From Carposina sasakii (Eukaryota; Arthropoda; Insecta; Lepidoptera; Carposinidae), in NCBI GenBank assembly GCA_014607495.2, contig CP053155.1, forward strand, positions 434,001 through 498,000: a stretch of DNA of 64,000 nt, written 5' to 3'. This document shows positions 21,768 through 30,511 of the stretch, in pieces. The translations under genes were made by a program, and so were the position numbers. The number at the start of each line of letters is the position of its first letter. Position 1 is the first letter of the stretch. The notes under the pieces were generated by a model. The model ran no database searches, was not told where the DNA came from, and was given only the letters and a program-made list of their open reading frames with translations.

Positions 21768-22198
21768 ATACTTTATAAATGCAAATGTCTGGCAAACGCT
21801 CTTACTCTATACATACATATAAAAATAAGGCGAAAAATAAAGACTTCTTATCACAAAGTTACCAAACTAGCTCATTGTTTGCGGATTAAAATGTTTTCAA
21901 AAACATTTTCGTCGTTTAAGAGACAGCGAGCTTAAATGACGGGGAAAAGGAAAACAAATGAAGTTGTCTCATCCTAGTTTAATGTTTGTTTCAATAACAA
22001 AGGCTTGCGGATGTTTATGGAACTAAATAAAGTGGATATAATGTTATTAGAGCTACAAAGACACTAGCGTTCATATCACAAGAAGAAATAACTAAAACGA
22101 ACAGTTGAGTTAACTAGCAAAAAAAAACTTGAAAACTTGAAAACTGCGGGTTTTAACACTCTTTTTATTAAACTATTTATATTTTTTATATCATTCTA

Positions 22199-22994
22199 TC
22201 TACACTAATATTATAAAGAGGAAAACTTTGTTTGTTTGGTTGTAATGAATAGGCTCAAAAACTACTGGACCGATTTCAAAAATTCTTTCACCGTTAGAAT
22301 CCTTATTGGACCTGGATGAACATAGGCTATAAGAATTTCCCGATATTCCCACGGGAAGGCGACCAACGGGAATTCTATATTTTTTACGAAAACCGCTATA
22401 CATATGAAGCTGAAATCGGGCATATATGTTCATTGGGGACAGCGAGGGAGGACTAAAAACGGATTTCCCGAAATTCCCACGGGAAGGGGACAAACGGGAA
22501 TTCATAGTTTTTACGAAAACCGCTATACATATGAAGCTGAAATCGGGCATATATGTTCATTGGGGACAGCGAGGGAGGACTAAAAACGGATTTCCCGAAA
22601 TTCCCACGGGAAGGGGACAAACGGGAATTCATAGTTTTTACGAAAACCGCTATACATATGAAGCTGAAATTGGGCATATATGTTCATTAGGGACTGCGAG
22701 GAAACACTAGAACGGATTTCCCGAAATTCCCACGGGAAGGAGACCAACGGGAATTATTTATTTTTTACGAAAACGGTTAAACATGTGAATCTGAAGTTGA
22801 GCATATATGTTTATTTGGGACCCCGAGGAAGCACTGGGAACGGATTTCCCGAAATTCCCACGGGAAGGGGACAAACGTGAATTAATTTTTTACGACAACC
22901 GCGATAACATATAGGCTACTTTTTACACTTAACATATAGGCTACTTTTTATTTTTTCTGTAGTCCACGCGGACGGAGTCGCGGGCGTCCACTAG
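22199..22994 (+). mobile_element. Non-autonomous Helitron with internal tandem repeats, copy 1
   Basis: Starts TCTACACTAATATTATAAAG after A and ends GACGGAGTCGCGGGCGTCCA followed by CTAG at 22991-22994 and T, fitting Helitron insertion between A and T. The 5' 145 bp is nearly identical to the element at 47608. The middle is a tandem array of units of about 127 bp. There is no Rep/helicase coding sequence; overlapping ORFs are repeat artefacts. Confidence 0.82.
22344..22890 (+). repeat. Tandem array, about 127-bp units
   Basis: Units start at ATTCCCACGGGAAGG positions 22344, 22473, 22600, 22726 and 22854 (spacing 129, 127, 126, 128). Each contains TTCCCG...CGGGAA able to form a short stem, and ACGAAAACCGCTATACATAT. 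Units fall into at least two types that differ in GGGGACAGCGAGGGAGG versus GGGACCCCGAGGAAGC. Confidence 0.85.
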
Positions 22995-23694
22995 TATTTC
23001 ATATAATTAAGGTGTACCTACGAACACTGTTATAATTAATTAGAATAACGTAAACTAGGCTTTGATATAAACATTATGTGACTTCTTTTACCAATCTCGT
23101 TACTTCTTTGATTATTATAACTATTTAACTATCATCAAATTTTTATCTAGCAGTCCAGAACTTTTACTAATTTCGAAGTCATTCTAGCAGCTAGTAATTG
23201 ATTAGAACCTAACCACATTGAAAAATAACGGTTTAATAAATCTCTTCAAGACATACCTATATAATATGAAACTCAGTTTATGCAGATATAAACATAGCAT
23301 GAGCAATTCCTCAAACGTTTCAAAGTTTAAGTTAAACCAATGTCAATTTAATTTAGTTAAATATCTTTGCAGGCCCACTAACCCACCGGTGGGTCGTGTC
23401 TTATTCACCTCCGATTAATGTGACAAATCAAGCGGATAAACAAAAAACTTGATAAAAATGTATGAAACAGTGTCAATATTACGTAGACACTAGCGATAGT
23501 GTCAGATGTCTTACGTGCAAAGGGATGAAACCCCGTCATGAATAAACATTAGCCTTCATTCAACTAGACTCGCTTCCATTCATGTGACTTTGAAAAAGAA
23601 CCTCCAATTTGTAGACCTTTAAACTGATGTTGAATACTCGTAGACAATTTTGGAAAGAACTAGCATTTTTGGCACAGTAAAATTAACAGTTATA

Positions 23695-24085
23695 CAGAGT
23701 GTAACATCGGGAGTATGTTAAGCGAAATGCTTTGAATAAAGAACACTGTAGAGAGGCTATCTACTTGAGATTCGAAATCGCATATTTATTATTCCAGATA
23801 GTGTGGAGAAATTCCTCAACAAATAAAAAAAAACAAACATGTGATTTCCAATATCATAATTTATGTTGGGGATATGTCTTCTCCATCAGGGGCTCCAGTC
23901 ATGGAGCAAGTACGAAAGGGAGCTGTGATCAATATAATCATGCGATCGGCAATATAGCCTCCGCAGAACGTAGTTAATCTTAATTACCCTTCAATATATC
24001 GCCTGTTTGCAAAAACAACTGATGTTTTATTTACCACTACATTTTCATAGCATTTCGAATAACATATCCCTTTTGTTACAACCTG
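23695..24085. mobile_element. MITE family B, complete copy
   Basis: Left CAGAGTGTAACATCGGGAGT then ATGTTAAGCGAA; right TAACATATCCCTTTTGTTAC then AACCTG. TA is present on both sides (23693-23694 and 24086-24087). The interior contains CATCAGGGGCTCCAGTCATG, also present inverted at 20785-20922. Confidence 0.75.
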
Positions 24086-24087
24086 TA

Positions 24088-25053
24088 TGTATATGCAACT
24101 AAACGATTAATATATATAGAGATGCGAGTTTTAAAATTAGTTAAATTTCCGTTCCAAATTAGATTAGATGCTATTAGAGATTTTAAGTGACAGAATGAAG
24201 GTTGCTTAAAGTGGTATTGAAATTATTCTGAGACACTTTAGGGATACTTTTTAAAAGTTTAAAGAGTAGACATTTAGTCACAAAAGTGTCTATTAGATCT
24301 CGAGGGAAGAGAGTGGTGATAATAATAAACAAAGTTGTTAAAGAGAACTCTATTGAAAAGAAATAAAAAGTAAATAGATTAAAATGTGTGAATATTGACA
24401 AGCTCGTATTTTAACAACATTTCCCCCTTAAGGATACCCTCACTTGAAAACTCTTGCATTTTTACCATAAGAGGAAAATGGTTTGGCAATGGTTGAGGAG
24501 GATCTGAGTGTGAGTGTATTCACTAAAGATATAGTTATAAGTATTTCGGTCCTTTCTCGGACTTAGGACCTGTCCACTTCATCTTCAAAAATATCATTTC
24601 CGTGGAAAAGTATACTATCCCAAAATAAAAGATAGGGTATACTCGGCCTTGAAGGTGTAGCGACTGCTCATAAGGTTCCTATAATATTATTATGTACCCT
24701 CTAAATGTCGTCTGTCTTTAGGCAGTCGTTGGGAAAGATCGTATGTGATAAATGTCTTAATATAGTAACTGAACGCGTAGAAGACCTGCGCGCGCAACTT
24801 ACAGACTATAGTAGCTTTAGCATTGTACTATCATCTTGCTTATAAAAATACACGTCATTATAAAGTTCATAGTTGTAAATTCTTTTATTTTCCAAATATT
24901 CTGGCTTCAAGGCTAAAAAGGCTTTTCACATAATTATGGGCACCGTAAAGAAGTCGTGGTTTTGCGTAAATATGACCGCATTACGGCACCGCTATCCAAG
25001 AAAACTAAAACGTTATGTCACAAATTTACCTATTTATTCAACACTAAAATAAC

Positions 25054-25056
<3 letters not shown>
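24088..25056. other. Stretch without recognisable gene
   Basis: No ORF with domain features and no recognised repeat. Confidence 0.5.

Positions 25057-25109
<53 letters not shown>
25057..25109. repeat. (TA)n microsatellite
   Basis: About 53 bp of uninterrupted TA dinucleotides. Confidence 0.97.
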
Positions 25110-25111
<2 letters not shown>

Positions 25112-25311
25112 CTATAATAACAACGTTCCAGGAATAAGCGTGTTCAAATAAATAAACTCTTCAGCTTCATAAATTAGTATACATATTAGAGATTTCAATA
25201 TTGACAACCGCCCGCCGCCAATTATCGATGTTCCTATTTTAACATGATTGGCATCCCTACCTCCCATAATACAAATACCCACATAAATGAAACTGTATTA
25301 GGCGTTACAAT

Positions 25312-25415
25312 TCGGAAGTTCAAACATTCACTATGGGTGCGCCCACCACCGGGCCCTACACCCTCCACTGACCCTCGGATCTGATAACTCATAATTGCGA
25401 AAACAGGCACTTGCA
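25312..25415 (-). repeat. Dispersed repeat with GAGGGTCAGTGGAGGGTGTA core
   Basis: The reverse complement matches 6886-6962 over the TATCAGATCCGAGGGTCAGT region and the GGGCCCGGTGGTGGGCGCAC extension. Confidence 0.55.
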
Positions 25416-25500
25416 CTAACTACAATCGCCACGAGAAACCAGGCATGCAAGACGATACATTGCACTATTCCTAAATCAAAAACTAGATAAATAATCTACA

Positions 25501-25936
25501 TGACGTAGATGGGTCGAGTGGCGTGCCGTTAGGTGTGTCCGACATCTTCCAAAATCCGAAATAAAGAATGCGGCGTGTAGTAAACAAGCTTAATTAGGAA
25601 TCACAAACACTTTCACTGTATCTACGCACAAGATTACTAGGATTCTAGCGGATAACGTAGAAACGTGGTAAGTACAAGACAGAGGCTGATTAGCACCCGT
25701 CCTTCGCTCGACAGACCAACAAGCAAGCCCAGAATACCCTCCGGCTCCATTCAAACGACCCGGTGGTCGTTGTAAATCTACAGTGGCGCCCTCTCAGTAC
25801 TCTGTCTTGTCTTTACCCAAGTGACAGCTGTCCTCAAGTCAGTGATAGCTGTCGACTTGACGTTTCTAACTTCAACGATTGAAAATAGATGGCGTTGGAG
25901 ATCCGACTGTAGGATATGACATCTTGATCTCCGACA
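25501..25936 (-). repeat. 3' LTR of the gypsy-type element
   Basis: 436 bp, identical by eye to 30072-30507, TG...CA bounded in sense direction. The last 45 bp repeat the gag start region present in the 5' LTR. The octamer GTCCTTCG, also the loop of hairpin array 1, occurs at 25699-25706. Confidence 0.93.
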
Positions 25937-25952
25937 CGGCCATTTTGACAGA

Positions 25953-25970
25953 CTACCCGTCCTCGGGTAG
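25953..25970 (-). other. Hairpin next to the 3' LTR
   Basis: CTACCCG (25953-25959) and CGGGTAG (25964-25970) form a perfect 7-bp stem with a 4-base loop reading AGGA in the sense RNA. It stands 16 bp upstream of the 3' LTR in sense direction and resembles the hairpins of the arrays further upstream. Confidence 0.7.
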
Positions 25971-26172
25971 AACCGATGAATCTGTGAACAAGATAACTCA
26001 AGGAAGTATCTGCGCTCGGCCATTCTGCCTTAACTTAAATTTAAAGACTTCTTATTACAATAGTTCATGAAATCACAAAAATCGCTCATCGACCGTCAAG
26101 TTCCCAAAATCTTTACGTAAAGACATAAAAAATAAAAGATAAGCAGACTCGCACATACATTTAAATCAGTCA

Positions 26173-26385
26173 GACCTTTCCTTCGGTCAACATTACAGTA
26201 ACAGTTAGTCATATAGCCAGTCCTTCGGCTATCTACTATGGAAACACAGTCCTTCGGTTTCCAACACACACATGTAGCACAGTCCATCGGCTACCTACTA
26301 CGGAAACACGGTCCTTCGGTTTCCCACACACACACATGTAGCACTGTCCATCGGCTACAGCAGAAACTCGGTCCTTCGGTTCTGC
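26173..26385 (-). repeat. Hairpin array 1: seven stem-loops, conserved loop, varying stems
   Basis: Seven consecutive inverted repeats on the + strand: GACC/GGTC (26173-26188), ATAGCC/GGCTAT (26213-26232), TGGAAAC/GTTTCCA (26239-26263), GTAGC/GCTAC (26274-26294), GGAAAC/GTTTCC (26302-26324), GTAGC/GCTAC (26338-26358) and GCAGAA/TTCTGC (26360-26385). Every stem is perfectly complementary. Loops carry GTCCTTCG or GTCCATCG (TTCCTTCG in the first), that is CGAAGGAC/CGAUGGAC in the sense RNA. Hairpins three to six form about two copies of a 62-bp unit separated by CACACACATG. The array starts, in sense direction, about 93 bp after the stop of the decayed integrase fragment. It is non-coding. Complementary stem changes with a fixed loop indicate a selected RNA structure, perhaps a binding site for Gag or a host protein. 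Confidence 0.85.
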
Positions 26386-26477
26386 CACAAATACATACTA
26401 CTGTCTGTCAAGGGTTTGTCAAAGTCACAATTTAAAAAAACCGGTCAGTAACTTGTACATCGCATATGAAAATTCAT

Positions 26478-26906
26478 TCATTTAGACTCTGAGGTCACAT
26501 TAATTTCGATATCAAAATTACTAGGAACTTGATGGTCTGGCACCCTACGGACCCGATCGTGCGAATATTTGTAGGTTCGATTTGAAGACAAAGATTTTAG
26601 TCGGTATCTATCACCATCTAACAATTAAATTTTATACGGTCCTTAAAATTTAGGATCTAGTTTAACTTGATTACGTTTTTCATTCTTAATGAACACATCT
26701 AAGACACGTCGTAGACGTTCCAACCCCTGCTCTCCTGTAGAATACAATACCAGCAGGTCATCAATGTAAGAAACAATATAACTATGAGCTAATTCACCTA
26801 AAGCTTTTGCTATAGCCCGCTGATAAACTGAACTGGCGTTCTTTAAACCAAACGGCATGGCACACACAAGGTAAATAATTCCAAAACAAGGCTACAGTAT
26901 ACACAA
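26478..26906 (-). pseudogene. Decayed RT-integrase fragment of a related gypsy lineage
   Basis: One frame reads AMPFGLKNASSVYQRAIAKA and VSYIDDLLVLYSTGEQGLER (the RT catalytic YxDD motif as YIDD), then without RNase H or integrase core jumps to VKLDPKF, followed by GPYKI, LLDGDRYRLKSLSSNRTYKY and HDRVRRVPDHQVPSN, an integrase C-terminus similar to that of the neighbouring 27128-28378 frame. Two in-frame TAA stops interrupt it, at 26643-26645 and 26628-26630; the natural stop is at 26478-26480. The RT-to-integrase jump is a deletion of the same kind as in the upstream segment, but the lineage differs (YIDD instead of YMDD). Hairpin array 1 follows directly. Confidence 0.78.
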
Positions 26907-26938
26907 TCCATATAGAGTAACGTCAGTCAAGTAAGTCT

Positions 26939-27097
26939 AGTTGCCTCAATCTAGCAACTCTTGGAAACTTCCATCCAGCTTCCGTAAACCAGTCTAGTCA
27001 CTCCCATCCAGTGACTCTTGGAAACTTCCATCCAGCTTCCGTATACCAGTCTAGTCACTTCCATCCAGTGACTCTTGAATACCTCTATCCGGTATCC
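26939..27097 (-). repeat. Hairpin array 2: six stem-loops, conserved loop, varying stems
   Basis: On the + strand: AGTTGC/GCAACT (26939-26959), GGAAAC/GCTTCC (26963-26983), AGTCAC/GTGACT (26996-27016), GGAAAC/GCTTCC (27020-27040), AGTCAC/GTGACT (27053-27073) and GAATACC/GGTATCC (27077-27097). Loops are 7-9 bases, mostly TTCCATCCA (UGGAUGGAA in sense RNA). The first stem differs from the third and fifth at several positions, always on both arms. Where the + strand shows a mismatch (A.C in the GGAAAC and GAATACC stems) the sense RNA has a G.U pair, so pairing is complete only in the element's own transcript. The three 57-bp units lie 31 bp after the integrase stop. Confidence 0.88.
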
Positions 27098-27127
27098 GTA
27101 AACCACTCTCAATCAGTCAACTCAACA

Positions 27128-28378
27128 TTAATTAGAACATGACGGTCCATCCCCGTCAAGTTCGCACAGATTATCATCACGGTCACATGTCAGCGTGTCA
27201 TTGGTAATGTCATTCGCAGGCATTCGCCTAAGTCTGTCATGTGCGTACTTATAGGTTCTATTGGAATTAAGGGCTTTAAGAACATAACGATTACCTTCAA
27301 GTACCTCCGATACCCTAAAAGGACCTCTATACTTCGGATCAATTAATCGAATTTCGAGTTCACCTGTAGTTACACGAGTTTTTGGCAAACCTGTTGTAAA
27401 ATAACTGGAATATTCACCTAAAATAGTTAAAAGATCTGACTTTTTACAAGAGGGTATATCTGTGTCAACATTACTAAAGTCGTTACTGATACTAGAATCG
27501 GTTAAAACGTCACAATTTAAAACTGTCAAATTATTTTGTTTTGAAATGCTAAAATTATTTGTTGACAAGTTAATAACGAAGCCTTGACTCAATATTTCAC
27601 GACCTAGCATAATATCACTACGCATATACACATCGGGTAAAACATGTAATAAAAGTTCTAAACAATAATCATTAATTTCAACATTACACAGTATTTGCTG
27701 GGTGCTGAATACACTGGTTTGACCAATTCCCGTTAGAGAGACAGTTTTAGCAATTCTTTTACCATTGAAACTTGATGCAACGCTTTCTTTTATTAGTGAA
27801 CACTCAGCACCCGAATCAAAATGAAAATCATAAAATCTACCTTGATTATTAAGAGCGCCGGTCGGTGGTAAAGCGGTAAGTGCAACTATCTTTCGTGGAT
27901 TCAGACGAATTTGACCTCGGCGCACCTCGAAGCCTAGGTACTCTACTTTTTCTTTCAGGAATGAGCACTTTTTAGGATTTAACGAAAATCCCTTCCCAGA
28001 AAGAACTTCTAATACTACCTTTAGTCTATCGAAAGCTTCGTCGATGTTACTGGCCACAACTAGCACGTCATCCATGTACACTACAACGTACTTGTTCACA
28101 AGATCGCCTAGAGCATGTATGAGAGCACGTTGAAACACTGCAGGAGCATTTTTCAAACCGAAGGGCATAGTAAGGTACTCATACTGACCTTCAGTTGTCA
28201 CGAATGCTGTGCGCTCTATGGACTCCGACTCGATAGGGATCTGGTGAAATCCCGATGCTAAATCTAAAATTGTAAAAAAATGTCCTCCATGCAACCTAGC
28301 AATCTGTTCAGATATGAGTGGTAAAGGAAAACGGTCAGCAACGGTGTTATCGTTCAACTCCCTATAATCGACACACAT
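27128..28378 (-). pseudogene. RT core, second protease and integrase C-terminus (chimeric pol frame)
   Basis: A 416-codon open frame, normally read as part of gag-pol and here cut off from it by a frameshift just upstream. Residues 1-170 are reverse transcriptase: CVDYRELN, TILDLASGFHQ, MPFGLKNAPAVFQRA, the catalytic YMDD at 101-104 and YLGFEVRRGQIRLNPRK. After LPPT (residues 170-173, about 27856-27870) the frame runs into a second retroviral-type aspartic protease: FHFDSGAECSLIKES with catalytic D188, SLTGIGQTSVFST, LELLLHVLPDVYMRSDIMLG. At about residue 349 (27328-27345) it jumps to an integrase C-terminus, YRGPFRVSEVLEGNRYVLKA and YKYAHDRLRRMP. RNase H and the integrase zinc-binding and catalytic domains are absent. 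Joints at two places where motifs match suggest template switching between two related RNAs. It cannot supply integration activity. Confidence 0.85.
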
Positions 28379-28379
28379 T

Positions 28380-30116
28380 CTATCTGAACCGTCTTTTTTT
28401 TTTTACCAAAAGTATCGGGCTTGCGAACGGTGAAGAACTAGGTCTAATTACCTTACCATTAAGCAGCTCGTTGATCTTGCCCCTCACAATCTGACGTTCA
28501 TCTGGGGTCAGCCTGTATGGGCGACGATTTACCGTCTTGTGCGGGTCTACGAGCCGTATCTGCATAGGTTCAGTGTCAGCAGGAGAAGTAGGTGTACCGG
28601 TAATGAAACTAAGCTTGAACCGTTCTAAAATCTCAATCAACCTAGGTCTGTATTCATTACTAACGTCAGTATCTACCAAGTCAAGGTCTATACCATTATT
28701 TGCAACTACATCACATGATTCGACTATGTTAATTTTCTCGAAACGTACTTTATCTACCGACATACGTACAGTCAAACCGATAGCTAGAATTTCACGTCCG
28801 ATCATAATGTTGTATCGCAAACAATGGTCAGGTAAAACATGAAGGAGTATCTCAAAGTTAATATTGTCAATGTCAATTGTCGTTAAAATTTGCATGGTCG
28901 AGGCTATAGAAGTTTGTCCTATACCAGTCATAGAAACATTGTCATAAATTCGCTTACCACCAAATTTCAAAGCAATCGATTCTTTAACTAAGGAACACTC
29001 TGAACCTGAGTCGTAAGTAAATGGGAATGACTCACCAGATTGACGCAGAGAACCCGAAGGCGCATTCACAATGCACACGTCTACTCGCTTTTCCTTAGCT
29101 AGACCAGTTCCAGTGCCGCCGCCGGTACTGTTGTTCCCCTCCTTGATTTTCCTCTTCGGGCAGTCGGATGCATAGTGGCCTTGTTCCCGGCAGTTGAAGC
29201 AGGTGATGCGATCGGTTCTCCCTGTAGGTTGGTTGGTCGAGTTATGGTCCCCGTGAAAGGACCTGTGTTTGGACCGGTCATCTTGCTTCTTCGAATTGGC
29301 TTTGTTGCGACATTGAAGAGATTTGTGGCCTAGTTGTCCACAATTAAAACACTTGATGGTCACAGCAGATCCATTAGGTCGGTTTCTTTTTAGGTCGGGT
29401 CCATCACGATAAATACTTGATGAATAACTTCTCTTCAGGAACGAGACAGCCTTCCGTTCCTTTTGTAAATGGTTACGCGTCTTGATGTCAGTCGTTATAG
29501 CAATCCTCTGAACATGTTGCTCTTGTTTTGAAATATGAGCTAAGACAGTGGTTATTGCTATCTGTTCTGTAGTCAGTCCATTCCACCTTGCCATTAAGGA
29601 TGTTATGAGGGTAGCGGCGTATGAGGCCAGGCACTCGTTATCTCTCAGTTTCTTGTCGTGCATACTGATGAGAAAGGAAGCAGCAGTTTCAGGACGGTCA
29701 TACCTTGCTACGAAAAGCTCCTTAAAATCGGCCCACGTCATATTAGGAAACGATATTGAAGACAGCCAAGATGATGCTTCGCCCTTGAGTGCGTGGCTTA
29801 ACGCGATCATCAGAGAAGATCCATGGCGATATCGATCTGTGTTACACATGTCCGCGGTCGTTATCCAAGCTCGGGCGTCGATGTCTCTTTTCTCTGGGTC
29901 GAAATCAGGAAGGCGAATAGAGTCCGAATATGCAGGTAGTTTTATTGCTTGCACCAACGCCAGAAAATTTTGATTTTGTTGCTCGAAGAGAAGACGCCAT
30001 TTTTCTTCGCTCGAGTCACTATTTGAAGCACGTGTTTCATGTGGGTGATCCGGGTTGCATCCCACTTCTGATGACGTAGATGGGTCGAGTGGCGTGCCGT
30101 TAGGTGTGTCCGACAT
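28380..30116 (-). CDS. gag: Gag-protease polyprotein of the gypsy-type element, truncated in RT
   Basis: One frame encodes Gag, protease and the first part of RT. I choose the ATG at 30116 (MSDTPNGTPLDP), which sits inside the 5' LTR; an in-frame ATG at 30158 lies further upstream, also in the LTR. Counting from 30158, Gag spans about 15-340 with a capsid-like part (WADFKELFVARYDRPETA) and two CX2CX4HX4C zinc knuckles, CFNCGQLGHKSLQC and CFNCREQGHYASDC. Protease covers about 360-460 with YDSGSECSLVKES (catalytic D383) and IMIGREIL. RT begins near 533 (RPYRLTPDERQIVRGKINEL, PSSSPFASPILLVKKK) and stops after an 11-A run at 28394-28404. Gag would package element RNA in the cytoplasm. The protein up to protease looks undamaged. 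Confidence 0.85.
   Translation of the reverse strand: MSDTPNGTPLDPSTSSEVGCNPDHPHETRASNSDSSEEKWRLLFEQQNQNFLALVQAIKLPAYSDSIRLPDFDPEKRDIDARAWITTADMCNTDRYRHGSSLMIALSHALKGEASSWLSSISFPNMTWADFKELFVARYDRPETAASFLISMHDKKLRDNECLASYAATLITSLMARWNGLTTEQIAITTVLAHISKQEQHVQRIAITTDIKTRNHLQKERKAVSFLKRSYSSSIYRDGPDLKRNRPNGSAVTIKCFNCGQLGHKSLQCRNKANSKKQDDRSKHRSFHGDHNSTNQPTGRTDRITCFNCREQGHYASDCPKRKIKEGNNSTGGGTGTGLAKEKRVDVCIVNAPSGSLRQSGESFPFTYDSGSECSLVKESIALKFGGKRIYDNVSMTGIGQTSIASTMQILTTIDIDNINFEILLHVLPDHCLRYNIMIGREILAIGLTVRMSVDKVRFEKINIVESCDVVANNGIDLDLVDTDVSNEYRPRLIEILERFKLSFITGTPTSPADTEPMQIRLVDPHKTVNRRPYRLTPDERQIVRGKINELLNGKVIRPSSSPFASPILLVKKKRRFR
28394..28404 (-). other. Eleven-base homopolymer that breaks the pol frame
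   Basis: A run of eleven T on the + strand (A in sense) lies in the Lys codons of the RT fingers. The downstream RT frame lies one base off. Position inside RT, not at a gag-pol border, argues for mutation or assembly error rather than programmed frameshifting. Confidence 0.8.
30054..30071 (-). promoter_or_regulatory. Candidate primer binding site (tRNA-Leu, internal)
   Basis: Directly after the 5' LTR the sense strand reads TCAGAAGTGGGATGCAA. TCAGAAGTGGGAT is what I expect as the complement of an insect tRNA-Leu acceptor/T-arm region, offset about five bases from the CCA end. Such an offset Leu site is known for mdg3/micropia-type elements. The tRNA sequence was recalled, not searched. The site lies inside the gag coding frame. 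Confidence 0.55.
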
Positions 30117-30507
30117 CTTCCAAAATCCGAAATAAAGAATGCGGCGTGTAGTAAACAAGCTTAATTAGGAATCACAAACACTTTCACTGTATCTACGCAC
30201 AAGATTACTAGGATTCTAGCGGATAACGTAGAAACGTGGTAAGTACAAGACAGAGGCTGATTAGCACCCGTCCTTCGCTCGACAGACCAACAAGCAAGCC
30301 CAGAATACCCTCCGGCTCCATTCAAACGACCCGGTGGTCGTTGTAAATCTACAGTGGCGCCCTCTCAGTACTCTGTCTTGTCTTTACCCAAGTGACAGCT
30401 GTCCTCAAGTCAGTGATAGCTGTCGACTTGACGTTTCTAACTTCAACGATTGAAAATAGATGGCGTTGGAGATCCGACTGTAGGATATGACATCTTGATC
30501 TCCGACA
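30072..30507 (-). repeat. 5' LTR of the gypsy-type element
   Basis: 436 bp, identical by eye to 25501-25936, with TG...CA ends in sense direction and TACA outside. It carries the first 15 codons of gag (30072-30116), so transcript leader, translation start and LTR end overlap. I see no clear AATAAA in sense orientation. Confidence 0.93.
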
Positions 30508-30511
30508 TACA

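Larger units (their letters stand above)
25501..30507 (-). mobile_element. Ty3/gypsy-type LTR retrotransposon, chimeric and defective
   Basis: A 5007-bp element on the minus strand. Both 436-bp LTRs read as identical, start TGTCGGAG and end TACGTCA in sense direction, and the whole is flanked by the 4-bp duplication TACA (25497-25500 and 30508-30511). Sense order is 5' LTR, primer site, gag, protease, RT core, second protease, integrase C-terminus, hairpin array 2, decayed RT/integrase fragment, hairpin array 1, 3' LTR. RNase H and most of integrase are missing. Identical LTRs mean recent insertion although pol is broken, so enzymes were probably supplied in trans. Primer site and protein features suggest the mdg3/micropia side of the gypsy group, but this is tentative. 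I see no convincing purine tract before the 3' LTR. Confidence 0.9.

Noticed and set aside
22200..22710. ORFs of 74-116 codons across the 127-bp repeats (also at 47609-47959)
   Set aside because: They are open by chance because a 126- to 129-bp unit is repeated; the peptides only reflect the Helitron repeats and have no domain.
25937..25950. Polypurine tract before the 3' LTR
   Set aside because: The sense sequence GTCAAAATGGCCG is not purine-rich enough to call a plus-strand primer.
26173..27097. CRISPR-like array
   Set aside because: The regular repeats are hairpins with variable stems inside an LTR retrotransposon of an insect-like genome; there are no constant repeats with unique spacers and no cas genes.
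28394..28404. Programmed ribosomal frameshift site
   Set aside because: It lies in the middle of reverse transcriptase rather than at a gag-pol border, so mutation or sequencing error is more likely.
28537..29973. Plus-strand ORFs inside the gypsy-type element
   Set aside because: They are shadows of the gag-protease frame on the opposite strand.
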